From contig CP145410.1 of assembly GCA_036867785.1 (NCBI GenBank), positions 1,054,001 to 1,118,000 of the forward strand: a stretch of DNA of 64,000 bases. The letters are read 5' to 3'. The translations under genes were made by a program, and so were the position numbers. Of the stretch, positions 55,301-64,000 are shown in pieces. Numbering within the stretch: the first letter of the stretch is position 1; each line of letters begins with the position of its first letter. Origin of the DNA: Plasmodiophora brassicae. Its lineage: Eukaryota > Endomyxa: Phytomyxea > Phytomyxea > Plasmodiophorida. The notes beneath the pieces are model-generated. The model was not told where the DNA came from. It did no database searches and worked only from the letters and a program-made list of their open reading frames with translations.

Positions 55301-57858
55301 CGTCATGAATCATTCCTGAAACCCGAGGCATTTTCCCTGTCTGATGGCGCACCTGTAAACTTCAGTCCAAAGAGTTCAGCGACCACGAAAGCCATTTCTT
55401 TGAGGTCGGCGGGCAGCATGCTGACGATCAGGGATAGCCTCTCCTCAGTACGTCGAACTTCATCGAACATCAATGCCTGGAACAGCATGGTCGTCCAGGG
55501 GGACCAAGGGGTCTGTTTGACGGGTAAACGGGTGACAGATGTAGGACAAAGTCGTGTCTCTGACCGAAGCGCTGGAAATGCTTCCAGTACAGTAGTGGAC
55601 GTTGACACCTTTCGTTGCGGCCAGCGTGGTCGCAAAGCGAACCAGGGTGGTCTGCCCGTGACGTCAGGGTACGCGATTGGGATGAACGGCCACGTAGTAA
55701 CGATACCTTGCCGGACCCTTTCTCTCCTTCGAACACGAGGATCCTCGTCTGCGTTTCGTCATCGTTGACCACCGCCTGGATTGCAGCAGTAATCTTCGAT
55801 CTGCTCAGCGTATTATATACCGGGACGAACGAGGAACCACGTCACCCGCGCTGACCTTTCGGGCAGTCGATTGACGATTGAACCTTCCGACATAGTGGCT
55901 CGGCTGCCATGTGCGCCCTCTCCAGAGTCACAGACGTTGACGCCGAATCTCTGCCACGTGAGGTCATGCCACTGACGGGCCACCTGGTGCCATCGCATCC
56001 CCTTACTTTGATGTAGATAGCGATGTTCGGGTCACTCGACAGGCCCAGCGGACGATAGACAGTGATAGGGTGGCTGAGGCCCTTGACGGTGACGTCGCCG
56101 CAGTTCTCAAAGACGACGGCTTGTCGCTTGGCCACAGTGAACAGTTCTGCACTGCATAATATGCCCTGGGAGAGCGCCTTTAAGCAACAGCGACGGCCGC
56201 GCCTGTGGGCAGTACACGATGTACCTTCTCCAGCTGCGATGCCTGCTGCATGAGGCGGGCGGCGAGGTTGACATGGAACCCAACAGCTGTGTACTCGCAG
56301 CGAGCGGAGCTTCCCGCTTCGCCGCAGAAGACGGTCCCCACCGACAGCCCAATGACCGCTTGCGTATTGCAACGCGCCGGCAGCAGCCTTATAATCTCCA
56401 GACCCGCCAGAATACATCGCGACGCGTCGTCTTCGTGCATCAGACCTGGGACGACGGGTCAGCACGGAAAGCAAGACCGGGCAGTGTATCCATGGACCTG
56501 GCATCCCAAAGACAATCTTGAAGCGCGTGCCCTTGTCGTCAGCCAGCAACCGTAGAACGGTCCCTTCGAAGTTCTTGATGACTCCTTGCACGACCCTGAC
56601 CGATTCATTCAGCGTGTCGAGGACATCCGGTTTGTCGTAGTCGACGCCCAGGATCTTGGCGAACATGACGTACGCCCGCCTGTATTCAGCCACTCGTATT
56701 CCCGTCTGCTCGTTGTGCTCGATGCGAGCCCGCACGATCCTCGGGATGAACCTGTGCCGAACCCTGTCAGTGCGATGTGTTTGTGGCGACGGGCGATGCA
56801 GGCTGACAGCTCCAGGAATGGTTCCGATGCGGCCGGGACATTGCAGATCTGTGTGCGGTTCATCGGCACCTCCTCAGTCAAGTTCTCCAGGATACGCGAC
56901 TGTTCGTTGATATCCGCTTTGTGGAGGAGACCGGACGCCAGCAACAGGCTCGAGTTGTCGCTCTTCAGGACTGCCCAGTTCTTGATGAGAGAGTACGCCG
57001 TCTCGGACAAGGCAATCTCCCCTGGACAAGCGCCCACCGTTACGACCAGCAAACGCAACAGCAAGCTAGAGAGCGTTAACGCACCGGTTTGTGCACCTTC
57101 AAGAGCGTCGCCCATCTCCTGGATCGGAGTGCCAGCAATGAAGAACTCCCAGGCGTTGTCGATGCCGCCGACGATGAGCTCGGAGATCTCGCCCGCCCCG
57201 ATGCCGATGTGCAGGTTCAGCGTGTATCCTTTGGCGGGCGAGAAGTTGTTCAGCGACTTCATGATGGCCAGCGCACATGACGCCGCCCGCAGCACGAGCG
57301 TGTGCACCGGGACCGACGTCGTTCCCAGCAGCTTGATGTTCTTCTCCGTGATGCCCTTCGTCTTCTTCCTCGGGCTTCGCCACATCACCAGCATGGCGTC
57401 GCCGGCGAACTTGATGATGTCGCCGCCGTGCGCGTACACGACCGACACGAGCTTCTCGAAGTAGTCGGAGATGTACTTGGTCAGCTTCTCCGACGCCGAG
57501 TCGCCATGGATCAGGATCAGTTTCTCGGACAGTTTCGTGAACCCCGAGATGTCCACGAAGCAGACGGCGGCCGGGACGCGCTTGTTCGATGCGGTCGGCT
57601 CATACGGTTCATCGGTGTCGAACTGACCACGCCTGTCACATGGATATATCGCGCAGGTGACATGCACATTTCCGACCTTCTCCAGTAGGGTCGCAGGGAG
57701 GTATTTACCTAGACGGAGAGGGGGGGCTCAGGTCAGGATTAGCGCGCCACACGATGGACGTATTGCAGACCGTAGACGAAGTGCCACCAGGACCGGCTCT
57801 GCTGGACGCTCAAGCCTCGTGCGACCGTCAAGATGGGTTTCCTTTCGCCGTCCGACAT
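52315..57858 (-). CDS. Soluble adenylyl cyclase (ADCY10-like): two cyclase domains, P-loop ATPase, TPR-like tail
   Basis: The N-terminal exon (ATG 57858) splices by a 44-nt intron to RKYLPATLLEKV, as in sAC. Cyclase domain 1: VPAAVCFVDISGFTKLSEKL and HGGDIIKFAGDAMLVMW carry the metal-binding Asp residues. Cyclase domain 2: YRRAYVMFAKILGVDYDK, FEGTVLRLLADDKGTRFKIVFG and IGLSVGTVFCGEAG. After an intron at about 55,797-55,849 comes RILVFEGEKGSGK (P-loop), then CLFVLEDLHCFDG (Walker-B-like). The C-terminal ~700 residues are TPR-like helices (LHAIEMFSQTVDMYRTLDGG, FETCLEELALLEDSM). Mammalian sAC makes cAMP in response to bicarbonate and Ca2+. Exon boundaries 53,400-56,500 were only partly traced. 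The stop near 52315 and the start are provisional. Confidence 0.85.
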
Positions 57859-58252
57859 CTATCAGCGCCTCGGCGACGGCCGCATCAACCCACCGGTGGT
57901 GGAGGACCCGTCACTCAGCAAGGTCCAGTGGGTTCCGCTCTCCCACTGACACTACCCTCATGTTCGGTCACATTCATCGTCCATTGTGGTTCAACGAGAC
58001 AGGGACGTCAACCTGGGCACGTGAACAGGATCATAGACGACGCGAGATGGTCCGTGTGGCCAACGGGTCGGTTGTATCGGGGCACTCAGCACACGCCTGC
58101 GAACAGGGCGACAGCCCCGATACCTGCGCTTCCCATCAGCGTTGTCGGTTGACACGTCAGCCAGGCACGGATGCCAACCGGCGACTCGCCTGAAAGGTGC
58201 TCATCAGGCGAACAGACCCGAGGAGGACCTTTGTATTGAAGACGAACAATGA

Positions 58253-59950
58253 TCAGACTTCGTTGGGCACCGCGGCATCCTCGGTGCTCTCGCCGCGTTT
58301 GGGACTGGCCCGGACACGTTTCGGGAAGGTGCTCGAGGCAACGAGCGCCCAAAGGGACATCAAGGCAAATGATGCAACGCAGAAGGTCGAGAATCCCCAC
58401 TGGTTGACGATGACCTGCGAGAGAATTGGACCGACGGTATCACCGGCGCCCAGCATGCCCACGAACACGGCGGCAGCGTATCCCATGCGCTTCTCATCAG
58501 CCGCCGTATTGTCGTTGATGACGCCGAACGCGTCGTTCAGGTACGGGTGCTGGACGACGACCCAGGGCGCCTGGAATGTGCTCAGGACGCAAACGGACAG
58601 GATCACCATGGCCAGACGGAACGGGCTGTTGAAGGAAGAATGCACCCAGTCAGGGATCGGCGACAGCAGCAGCGGACGAAGAGCGAATGCAATAATGCCA
58701 ATAACGCTGGCTGCACGCGCGCCAATACTTCGGTTGACTTTCATGGACAGGAACGCGCCGATCATGAACATGACGGCGTTCCCAGTAATGATAAGTCCCT
58801 GGAATGTGGAGGACAGGCCAAGGGTCTGCGCCAGGAATGGGGGCAATGTGGGAAACATGCCAGTGAGGACAAACTCGTAAAGGAAAACGTTCAACGCGAA
58901 CAGGACACGCTGGAACAGCACAGTATGTGGGACTGGACATGAGCTTGGGACGGGAGCGTCTTCAACGCGCCTATTGATCTCATTCTGCAGTTGTTTGATC
59001 GGGATCATGGACAGTAGCCAGACGAGAGACGTAATCCCACCGAGGACTGCGAACGGCAGGATGAACCCGCCATGGTCATACATAAGGCCGCTGAGACCCG
59101 GGCCCAACTACATTAAGCGTCAAGTTGTCATCGTCTAGAAACGTGTAACGGGCACCAACGTACAAGCATGCCGATGGCCAGAACACCTCGAAAGATCCCA
59201 CTGACGTCCACGCGTTCGTCTCCGGTGAACACCTGCGACATGACCGCCAGGGCGACGTTCGTGTTGACCTGCGCCACCACGCCTGCCAGACGCTATACGT
59301 GTAAGCCGCCTGTAATCGGCGGCCATTTGCCACAAGGTTCACGTACCGAGCATAATGTACACTACGAACAACGCGACTTTCGAGCGAAAGACGAAGCCTA
59401 CCAGGACGGCGAGAATGGCCTGGACGAGCAAGGACACCTGGATCGCGCGGCGCCGGGCCTTCAGTGTCGTCAGGTAATTACCCGACAGCGTTGAACTATT
59501 CACAGCGCGTCCGTGTCAATTCGTCATTGCATGCGGACGTGTACCGTACGCGATGATGCCGGCGAAGGGGTACGCGGACATCAGTATGGCGACCTGCAGC
59601 GACGTGTACCCGTACTCGGTCAGATGAATGGGGAAGATCGGGACGACGAAGGCGCGGTACAACCCTTCGACACCAGCCAGAGCAGCCAGCAGGCCGATAA
59701 CGGGATTGAATTTCTTACGAGGTTTCGCCGATTTTTCGACAGCGATCGTCTCTTCGTCGAGGTCGCTTTCAACTAACTGCCACGTTGGCGACGTATGCCG
59801 GGGGTCAAGATGTATCGGGACCGCTTCCGCGCCGCTGGGGGTAGCCACCTCCCGGTACGTCGTTTCGGAATCATCCCCATCCGCGGCAATGACGGCCACC
59901 GATAGTAGCACGATAAGGCCAAATGAGAAGGTCTGTCCACCGAGCGCCAT
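58253..59950 (-). CDS. MFS transporter, SLC18B1/vesicular amine transporter-like
   Basis: Start ATG 59950 encodes a hydrophobic leader (FGLIVLLSVAVIAADG) and a long hydrophilic loop, then membrane segments: FNPVIGLLAALAGVEGLYRAF, LQVAILMSAYPFAGII, VSLLVQAILAVLVGFV. The central block reads GPGLSGLMYDHGGFILPFAVLG, close to the GPPLGGLLYxxGG...PF motif of SLC18-type carriers. Further helices (VLFALNVFLYEFVLTGMFPTL, GLIITGNAVMFMIGAFL, FVGMLGAGDTVGPILSQVIV) give about twelve in total. The hydrophilic insert near the N-terminus matches the lumenal loop 1 of vesicular transporters. The substrate is unknown. Two or more introns lie in 59,100-59,530. The 394-base spacer 57859-58252 shows nothing clear. 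Confidence 0.78.
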
Positions 59951-60237
59951 GGCTGGAACAACGGTACAGATCTGACGCCGAGGGTTCACGCGGAGTTTGC
60001 CACCTCCTCAGGCGTTCTGACCCATAACCCAGGGTACACCTATTTCTGGTTCCTTCCCTATTTATAGCGGGAAAAACGGGGCCCCCGCGCTGACGTCTCG
60101 CCGACATTCGCGGTCTATCGTGGCGAAGCCGCTTGCAATCCGATATAACGTAATCATGCAACATAATCATCTGATGTTTTGGTCACATACTGGTACCCGA
60201 GATTCCGGAGTGACTCAGCGAACTGAGGCGGTCGGTA

Positions 60238-60830
60238 GCGACATTGTTCGCGCGCAGGGCCATTCCCAGACGAAGACGTTGCAGAGGAACAGGTCCACCA
60301 GCTGAGCCGCCGTCGTGGAATTGTTGCTTGGAATAAAGTGCGCCATCTTCGAGTAACGGTCGACAACCACCAGTATCGAGTCGAACTCGCTGGATCTTGG
60401 CAGCTTGACGATGAAGTCCATCACGATGGACGACCACAGCGCTGTTGGAAGCGGAAGCGGAGTATGGTGGTGCAAGCTCCGGTCGTATGCCAAGGACTAC
60501 GTTGCCTCCTGTGACATCTGCCGTTGTAAGTCGCCACGTCACAAACCTTCTGGCTTGCTTACTCCGCTTCCGCTTCCAACAACGCTGTGGTCGTCCATCT
60601 TGTTGGACTTCATGGTCAAGCTAGCTAGGTACCAAGATTCAGGGAATTCGACTCGATATTGCCGGTTGTCGACCGTTACTCGAAGATGGTGCACCTTATT
60701 CCTTGCAACGAGTCCACGACGGCGCCTCAGCTGGCGGACCAATTCCTCTGCAACGTCTTCCCTGTGCATGGTCTGCCGACGGACATCGTGTCCAACAGGG
60801 GACCCTCCGGCTCGGCATCCAGCGGAACCT
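60238..60830. mobile_element. Decayed Ty3/gypsy integrase fragments in head-to-head inverted repeat
   Basis: Two similar integrase fragments face away from a 97-base spacer. The minus arm (about 60463 down to 60238) encodes LPLPTALWSSIVMDFIVKLP, ILVVVDRYSKMAHFIPSN. The plus arm (about 60561-60790) encodes LPLPTTLWSSILLDFMVKL, then, after a frameshift, VVDRYSKMVHLIPCNEST and GLPTDIVSNRG. The spacer adds the preceding zinc-binding part (YVASCDICRCKSPRHKP) to the plus arm only. In the plus arm the second catalytic Asp (usually DIVSDRG) reads Asn. No LTR, gag, protease or reverse transcriptase was seen. The rest of 59951-61392 appears non-coding. It is a relic, not an active element. Confidence 0.85.
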
Positions 60831-61392
60831 ATCTGTCTTATGCGCGTCAGAGGGGGGTCAACGAGATTCTCGAACAACCAACGTCAACTTCCAGCAGTTA
60901 TTTGGCTGGGGCAGTGTTACGTTGTGGTATCCCGCCACCGTAATTCGTCTGACAGCGCCTTCATCGCGCAAGCTGAAGTCTCGCTTGTGGTGTCAGCAGC
61001 CAATCGTTTCGCTGGCCAAACGTCCGTGCGGATAAACCACGAAGGTTGGGACAGGAACAGGGAGCGGACATGGCAACTCGTTGACGGCTTTGAACCGCCA
61101 CTGTAGGATGGACGCCCTGCGTGATATTCGCCAGTCCGCGAACTACGAGCCACCATATAGGTGCCCTAATAGGTAGCTTGGCGCTGATGAATAACGGTCC
61201 TGAGCAAATTGTGTGTCGTAATAAGCGTGGCCTGCGTGTACGTACAAACAGTCATGCTGGACGCAATGCCGGGCAACCATCAACGACTAGAGAATCGTTG
61301 ACGACCAGGTCAGCCGAGCACACCCGGAAAGTGCCGTACGTACGGGTGCGTCGTTGGGCTCGTAGAGCCCGCAGCTGCCAACGCTCTGCGGC

Positions 61393-62318
61393 ATGCACGA
61401 ACGCGATTTCGACTACGTCTGCAGTATCTGGGCAATGGCGGGCGATATCTCCGTCACCGGGTGGGATGGTATGTTCTTGCCGTGCAGCGGACCCGTTCTA
61501 ACCCAGTCATCGGTCGTGCTGTGGTGGGCGTTTGTTGCTGACTTGCTCGGCTGTTAGGGGAAACGCTGGCTGAGGCGCTGGCGTGGTGCGATCTGGTTGA
61601 CACGCCGGGCAGTCTGGATAACGCCCAGGTTGGCCGCTGCAATGCAATTGGGTTACTAACGCGAGGGCAGACAGCACGAACGTAAGCCTGCTCCTGCATA
61701 AGAATAACGCCGCCGTACTAACTTCATCTGGCAGGGCCTTGCTGCGTCGGTTGCTTGACAATTACTTTACGCCTGCCGATCTGATGGCCTCCATGATATC
61801 GTCGTATCCAGATCCAGCGGCCTTCTGCGATGAATTTGCTGAGGTCGCTGTTGCTGAAGCTAGTGCTGAGAAGCGACTACGCGAGCTCAATTGCCACGAT
61901 AGCCAGACACTGCAAGAACGTGCCATTGCAAGATTGTTATCGGAAGCGTTGCAGCATTGCACAAGTAAGGCACGGTACGTTCGAGCATGGCCTTAGGCCC
62001 AAGCGGGCGTCCCATTCTGATAGGTACTCCAGGCGTCGCGAGCTTATTGTTCGCTGTTCCGAGGATCGCATCACCATGCAGGCTTTGCTGTGGAACCTTA
62101 GTGATGGAGCTATCGCAATGCCTGAAATTGCAGACCTCGTGACATCGGCGACTCTGTTGGATAATGCGGAATTCCTCGCGAGATCGTGCTGGGAATCAAA
62201 TGAGTTCAGACGCCAGTGTGGGCGTCTGATATCTGAACGGCAAGATCTGCGCCAAGTACCGGTGTCAAATGCGCGCCTTATGGCTGATTGCATACAGGAT
62301 TGTCCCAGGAAAGCATGA
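61393..62318 (+). CDS. Orphan all-helical protein
   Basis: Five exons encode 227 aa in a consistent phase chain (introns 61469-61557, 61682-61734, 61975-62032, 62256-62297). The protein starts MHERDFDYVCSIWAMAGDIS and reads as regular helices: GETLAEALAWCDLVDTP, ALLRRLLDNYFTPADLMASM, AFCDEFAEVAVAEASAEKRL, ERAIARLLSEALQHC, MQALLWNLSDGAIAMPEIADLV, LLDNAEFLARSCW. Five in-phase GT-AG joins that remove every stop codon argue that it is real. I recognise no family or catalytic motif. It is flanked by a retroelement relic and repeats. Confidence 0.5.
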
Positions 62319-62391
62319 CGCGATGTGGCACTTGGCCCTTGAATGCGGTGTTGACGTTCGGGGTAGCAACGACGACACGGCTGTCGTCGAT

Positions 62392-62691
62392 TTAAGCATG
62401 GAATCCGAATAAACCGTGTTCTGCTGTATTCCTCGGCGTTAGGGCGTCACAGGTCGATTGTTCTGGAACCTCTTTGATCGCCGGTTGGAACGCGAACACG
62501 GCCGAGTCTTGTGGTTCGCGCGTTTCGGCTTGCGCGCGTTCCTGTTCAACAGCGTCATGGGCACCAGTCCTAATCACATTTTTTACGTTCGCCCCGAACC
62601 CGTGCCGTTCCCCCAGAACCTTACCTGCGGCGACGACGCGTCGCAGTAGAGACTCGACCGTCAACGCCGCCGGCGCCAGCTGCGTCGCCAT
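62392..62691 (-). CDS. Hypothetical small protein
   Basis: An open frame of 99 aa starts at ATG 62691: a helix (TVESLLRRVVAAGKVLGERHGFG) followed by NVKNVIRTGAHDAVEQERAQAE and a C-terminal part with AFQPAIKEVPEQ. The N-terminus (MATQLAPAALTV) is Ala-rich and could be a mitochondrial leader. No family is recognised. The ORF could end earlier by splicing. It converges on the orphan helical gene with ~70 bases between stops. Evidence is length and composition only. Confidence 0.35.
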   Translation of the reverse strand: MATQLAPAALTVESLLRRVVAAGKVLGERHGFGANVKNVIRTGAHDAVEQERAQAETREPQDSAVFAFQPAIKEVPEQSTCDALTPRNTAEHGLFGFHA

Positions 62692-62879
62692 CGTGACACA
62701 AACACGAAATCCCGCAAAATCGCCCACCGCCGTCTGGTAGCAACGTATGTAGGTCGGCCTATGTAGCTTACTGGCGCGACAACACTGACAGTGGGGCTGG
62801 GAACTCGATATATTATGCATATTTATTCTGGGGCGCAACAGAGCCGTGTCGCGGTTCGCACACGGAACGATGTGAACGA

Positions 62880-63560
62880 GAATCCGACCGATCCCGACGC
62901 TGACGGGATTGCGCGTCTCTTTCGGTTGACCGCTTGCGGAATGAACTATCGCCTCGTGATGCGTCTCTCGGTAGCCTGCACCGTGCATATCGTCAGATCA
63001 CTCGTTACTCAGTGTGTGACCATGACAAGCCCAACCGGTCCCCGCACTGATCGGATGGCGCGCCCCTGCTGTTTCCGCGAAAGGCAACGTCACGCATAGA
63101 TACATCATCCAGTGCCCTAAGCCACACAACACCACATCAGATTGGCCACCCGAGGTGGAACGCATTGCCCGGAGTCTAACCGATCCCGATAGCGCCTGGC
63201 ATGCCTCTCTGGTTCGCTTGATCGGGATGGAGCACCGCGAACTGACCCATTTCCGGCCGGTATCCTAGCCATTGAATCAGAGGTTGCTGTCGGGTGGAGT
63301 GCGCCCTCGGGTAACTAACCTATCCCAATAGCAAGCGGGAGCCCGTTCTCTTTCGCTTGCACGCAAAGGAACGTCGCGCCTTGATGCATCTCCCGGTGCC
63401 CTGCGATACCAGAAATCAGCTTCTGTCAAGTGAAACGAGCTATAGAGTGCCTAACCGATCCCGGTTGGAGAAGCGCTCTCTTTCGATTGCCCGCAGTGAT
63501 CCGTCGCGTCTTGACGTATCGTTCAGTAGCCTATCGCAGGGGGACATGATCAGATTGGCT
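62880..63560. repeat. Degenerate ~140-bp tandem repeat, about five units
   Basis: A block beginning like CTAACCGATCCCGATAG recurs at about 62884, 63030, 63175, 63314 and 63451 (spacings 146, 145, 139, 137). Each block is followed by related sub-motifs: a GCGCxxCTCTTTCGxTTG stretch, a TCGCGCCTTGATGCATCTC-like stretch, a GGTGCCCTGC-like stretch, and in several units ATCAGATTGGC. Copies differ considerably, so the array is old. I see no long ORF with protein-like composition across it. The flanks 62692-62880 hold nothing I can name. Confidence 0.65.
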
Positions 63561-63571
63561 ACCAAACGACG

Positions 63572-64000
63572 TTACTCGGACGCGAAGCGATACCGCTCGT
63601 GGCCAACAGTGGCTGAACAGCGTTCAACACAGTGCGGGCTAGAATTTCGATTCGCTGAAGAAGACGACATGGCATGCTGCCCTTTCGGGAGCGGTCCTCC
63701 AGCAGATTCACGGCAATCTTGGGCGAATTCAGAGCGACGACCTTGAGATGGATGCCGCTCTTCTTGTGTCGTCAATTTAGAATCGGACCGAGCAAGATGC
63801 GACTCCGAACGCGCATCCCTCGGGGATTGAGCGCGTTGTTGTTTCCTCAGTTTCCTCTCCTTTGCCCTCGCTCGCTTGCTCCGACGGTCTCGTTTCTGCT
63901 TCGTCGAAGGCTTCGACGCCGAATTATCACCAGGCTTCACCTCAGTCGCCTCAGACTTTAGACGTTTTCGTTGGATGGCAAGCTGGGCAAAGTGCTCGGA
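63572..64000 (-). CDS. 3' part of a very basic, charged protein (truncated by window)
   Basis: The minus-strand frame is open from the right edge to a stop at 63572 and encodes HFAQLAIQRKRLKSE, then KQKRDRRSKRARAKERKLRK and a Ser/Arg-rich tail. Lys/Arg-rich helices of this kind are common in nucleolar or ribosome-biogenesis factors, but no family is assigned. A GTGAAGCC donor near 63940 could end the last true exon, so the tail may be partly intron. The start lies outside the window. Confidence 0.35.
   Translation of the reverse strand, partial: SEHFAQLAIQRKRLKSEATEVKPGDNSASKPSTKQKRDRRSKRARAKERKLRKQQRAQSPRDARSESHLARSDSKLTTQEERHPSQGRRSEFAQDCRESAGGPLPKGQHAMSSSSANRNSSPHCVERCSATVGHERYRFASE

Noticed and set aside
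1-64000. CRISPR array, operons, tRNA or rRNA genes, integron or phage features
   Set aside because: No spaced direct repeats, Shine-Dalgarno-led gene runs, or convincing cloverleaf and rRNA segments were found by reading. The window is intron-containing nuclear DNA. Small structured RNAs could still be missed without a covariance search.

Overview
The window is nuclear DNA of a eukaryote with a compact, GC-rich and intron-dense genome. Genes follow one another on both strands, often under 300 bases apart, and most are split by very short spliceosomal introns. The introns I could place by phase and homology are 33-89 nt, mostly 45-65. The gene set contains a cilium/BBSome factor (LZTFL1), a soluble adenylyl cyclase of the ADCY10 layout, an MRPS36/KGD4 motif, UFD2, a BRMS1/SDS3 corepressor, an ATG22-family permease relic and a Ty3/gypsy integrase relic. 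That fits a flagellated unicellular eukaryote, perhaps a zoosporic fungus (chytrid/blastoclad-like) or another opisthokont-grade protist. The sequence alone does not settle the lineage.

Layout. 0-7 kb: a truncated leucine-rich-repeat gene, an AP-1 mu adaptin with 11 exons, a glutaminyl cyclase and a TMCO4/DUF726 alpha/beta-hydrolase-like membrane protein. 7-12.3 kb: a coiled-coil protein with RWD-like C-terminus, MDM35/TRIAP1, LZTFL1, a FAM210 protein and a WL-motif coiled-coil protein. 12.4-24 kb: UFD2 E4 ligase, a damaged ATG22-like permease, cytochrome b5 reductase, omega-amidase NIT2, a four-CxxC zinc-ribbon protein, an SDS3-like protein, a small acidic ORF and a UBE2Q-like E2. 23.8-26.8 kb: three tandem paralogues of a multispanning membrane protein (rolling-stone-like). 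26.9-37.9 kb: a DUF563 glycosyltransferase, pyruvate kinase, the large tRNA ribose methyltransferase TRM3/TARBP1, a complex I NDUFA7-like subunit and a coiled-coil gene. 38.7-44.4 kb: BolA, ribosomal protein uL5, a mitochondrial protein fusing a lipoyl domain to an MRPS36/KGD4 adaptor, a protein with three cyclic-nucleotide-binding domains and another coiled-coil gene. 45.8-60 kb: a CaMKK-type kinase, an ILEI-ankyrin fusion, a RhoGEF, an RNA-ligase-like nucleotidyltransferase, the soluble adenylyl cyclase and an SLC18-like transporter. 60-64 kb: a head-to-head pair of decayed integrase fragments, an orphan helical gene, a small ORF, a degenerate ~140-bp tandem repeat and the 3' end of a basic protein gene.

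Functional themes. Several genes belong to cyclic-nucleotide and Ca2+ signalling (adenylyl cyclase, triple-CNBD protein, CaMKK-like kinase, RhoGEF) and several to mitochondria (FAM210, MDM35, NDUFA7-like, BolA, lipoyl-MRPS36). They are interleaved with unrelated housekeeping genes, so I infer no operon-like organisation. The most unusual item is the lipoyl-MRPS36 fusion at 39938-40706.
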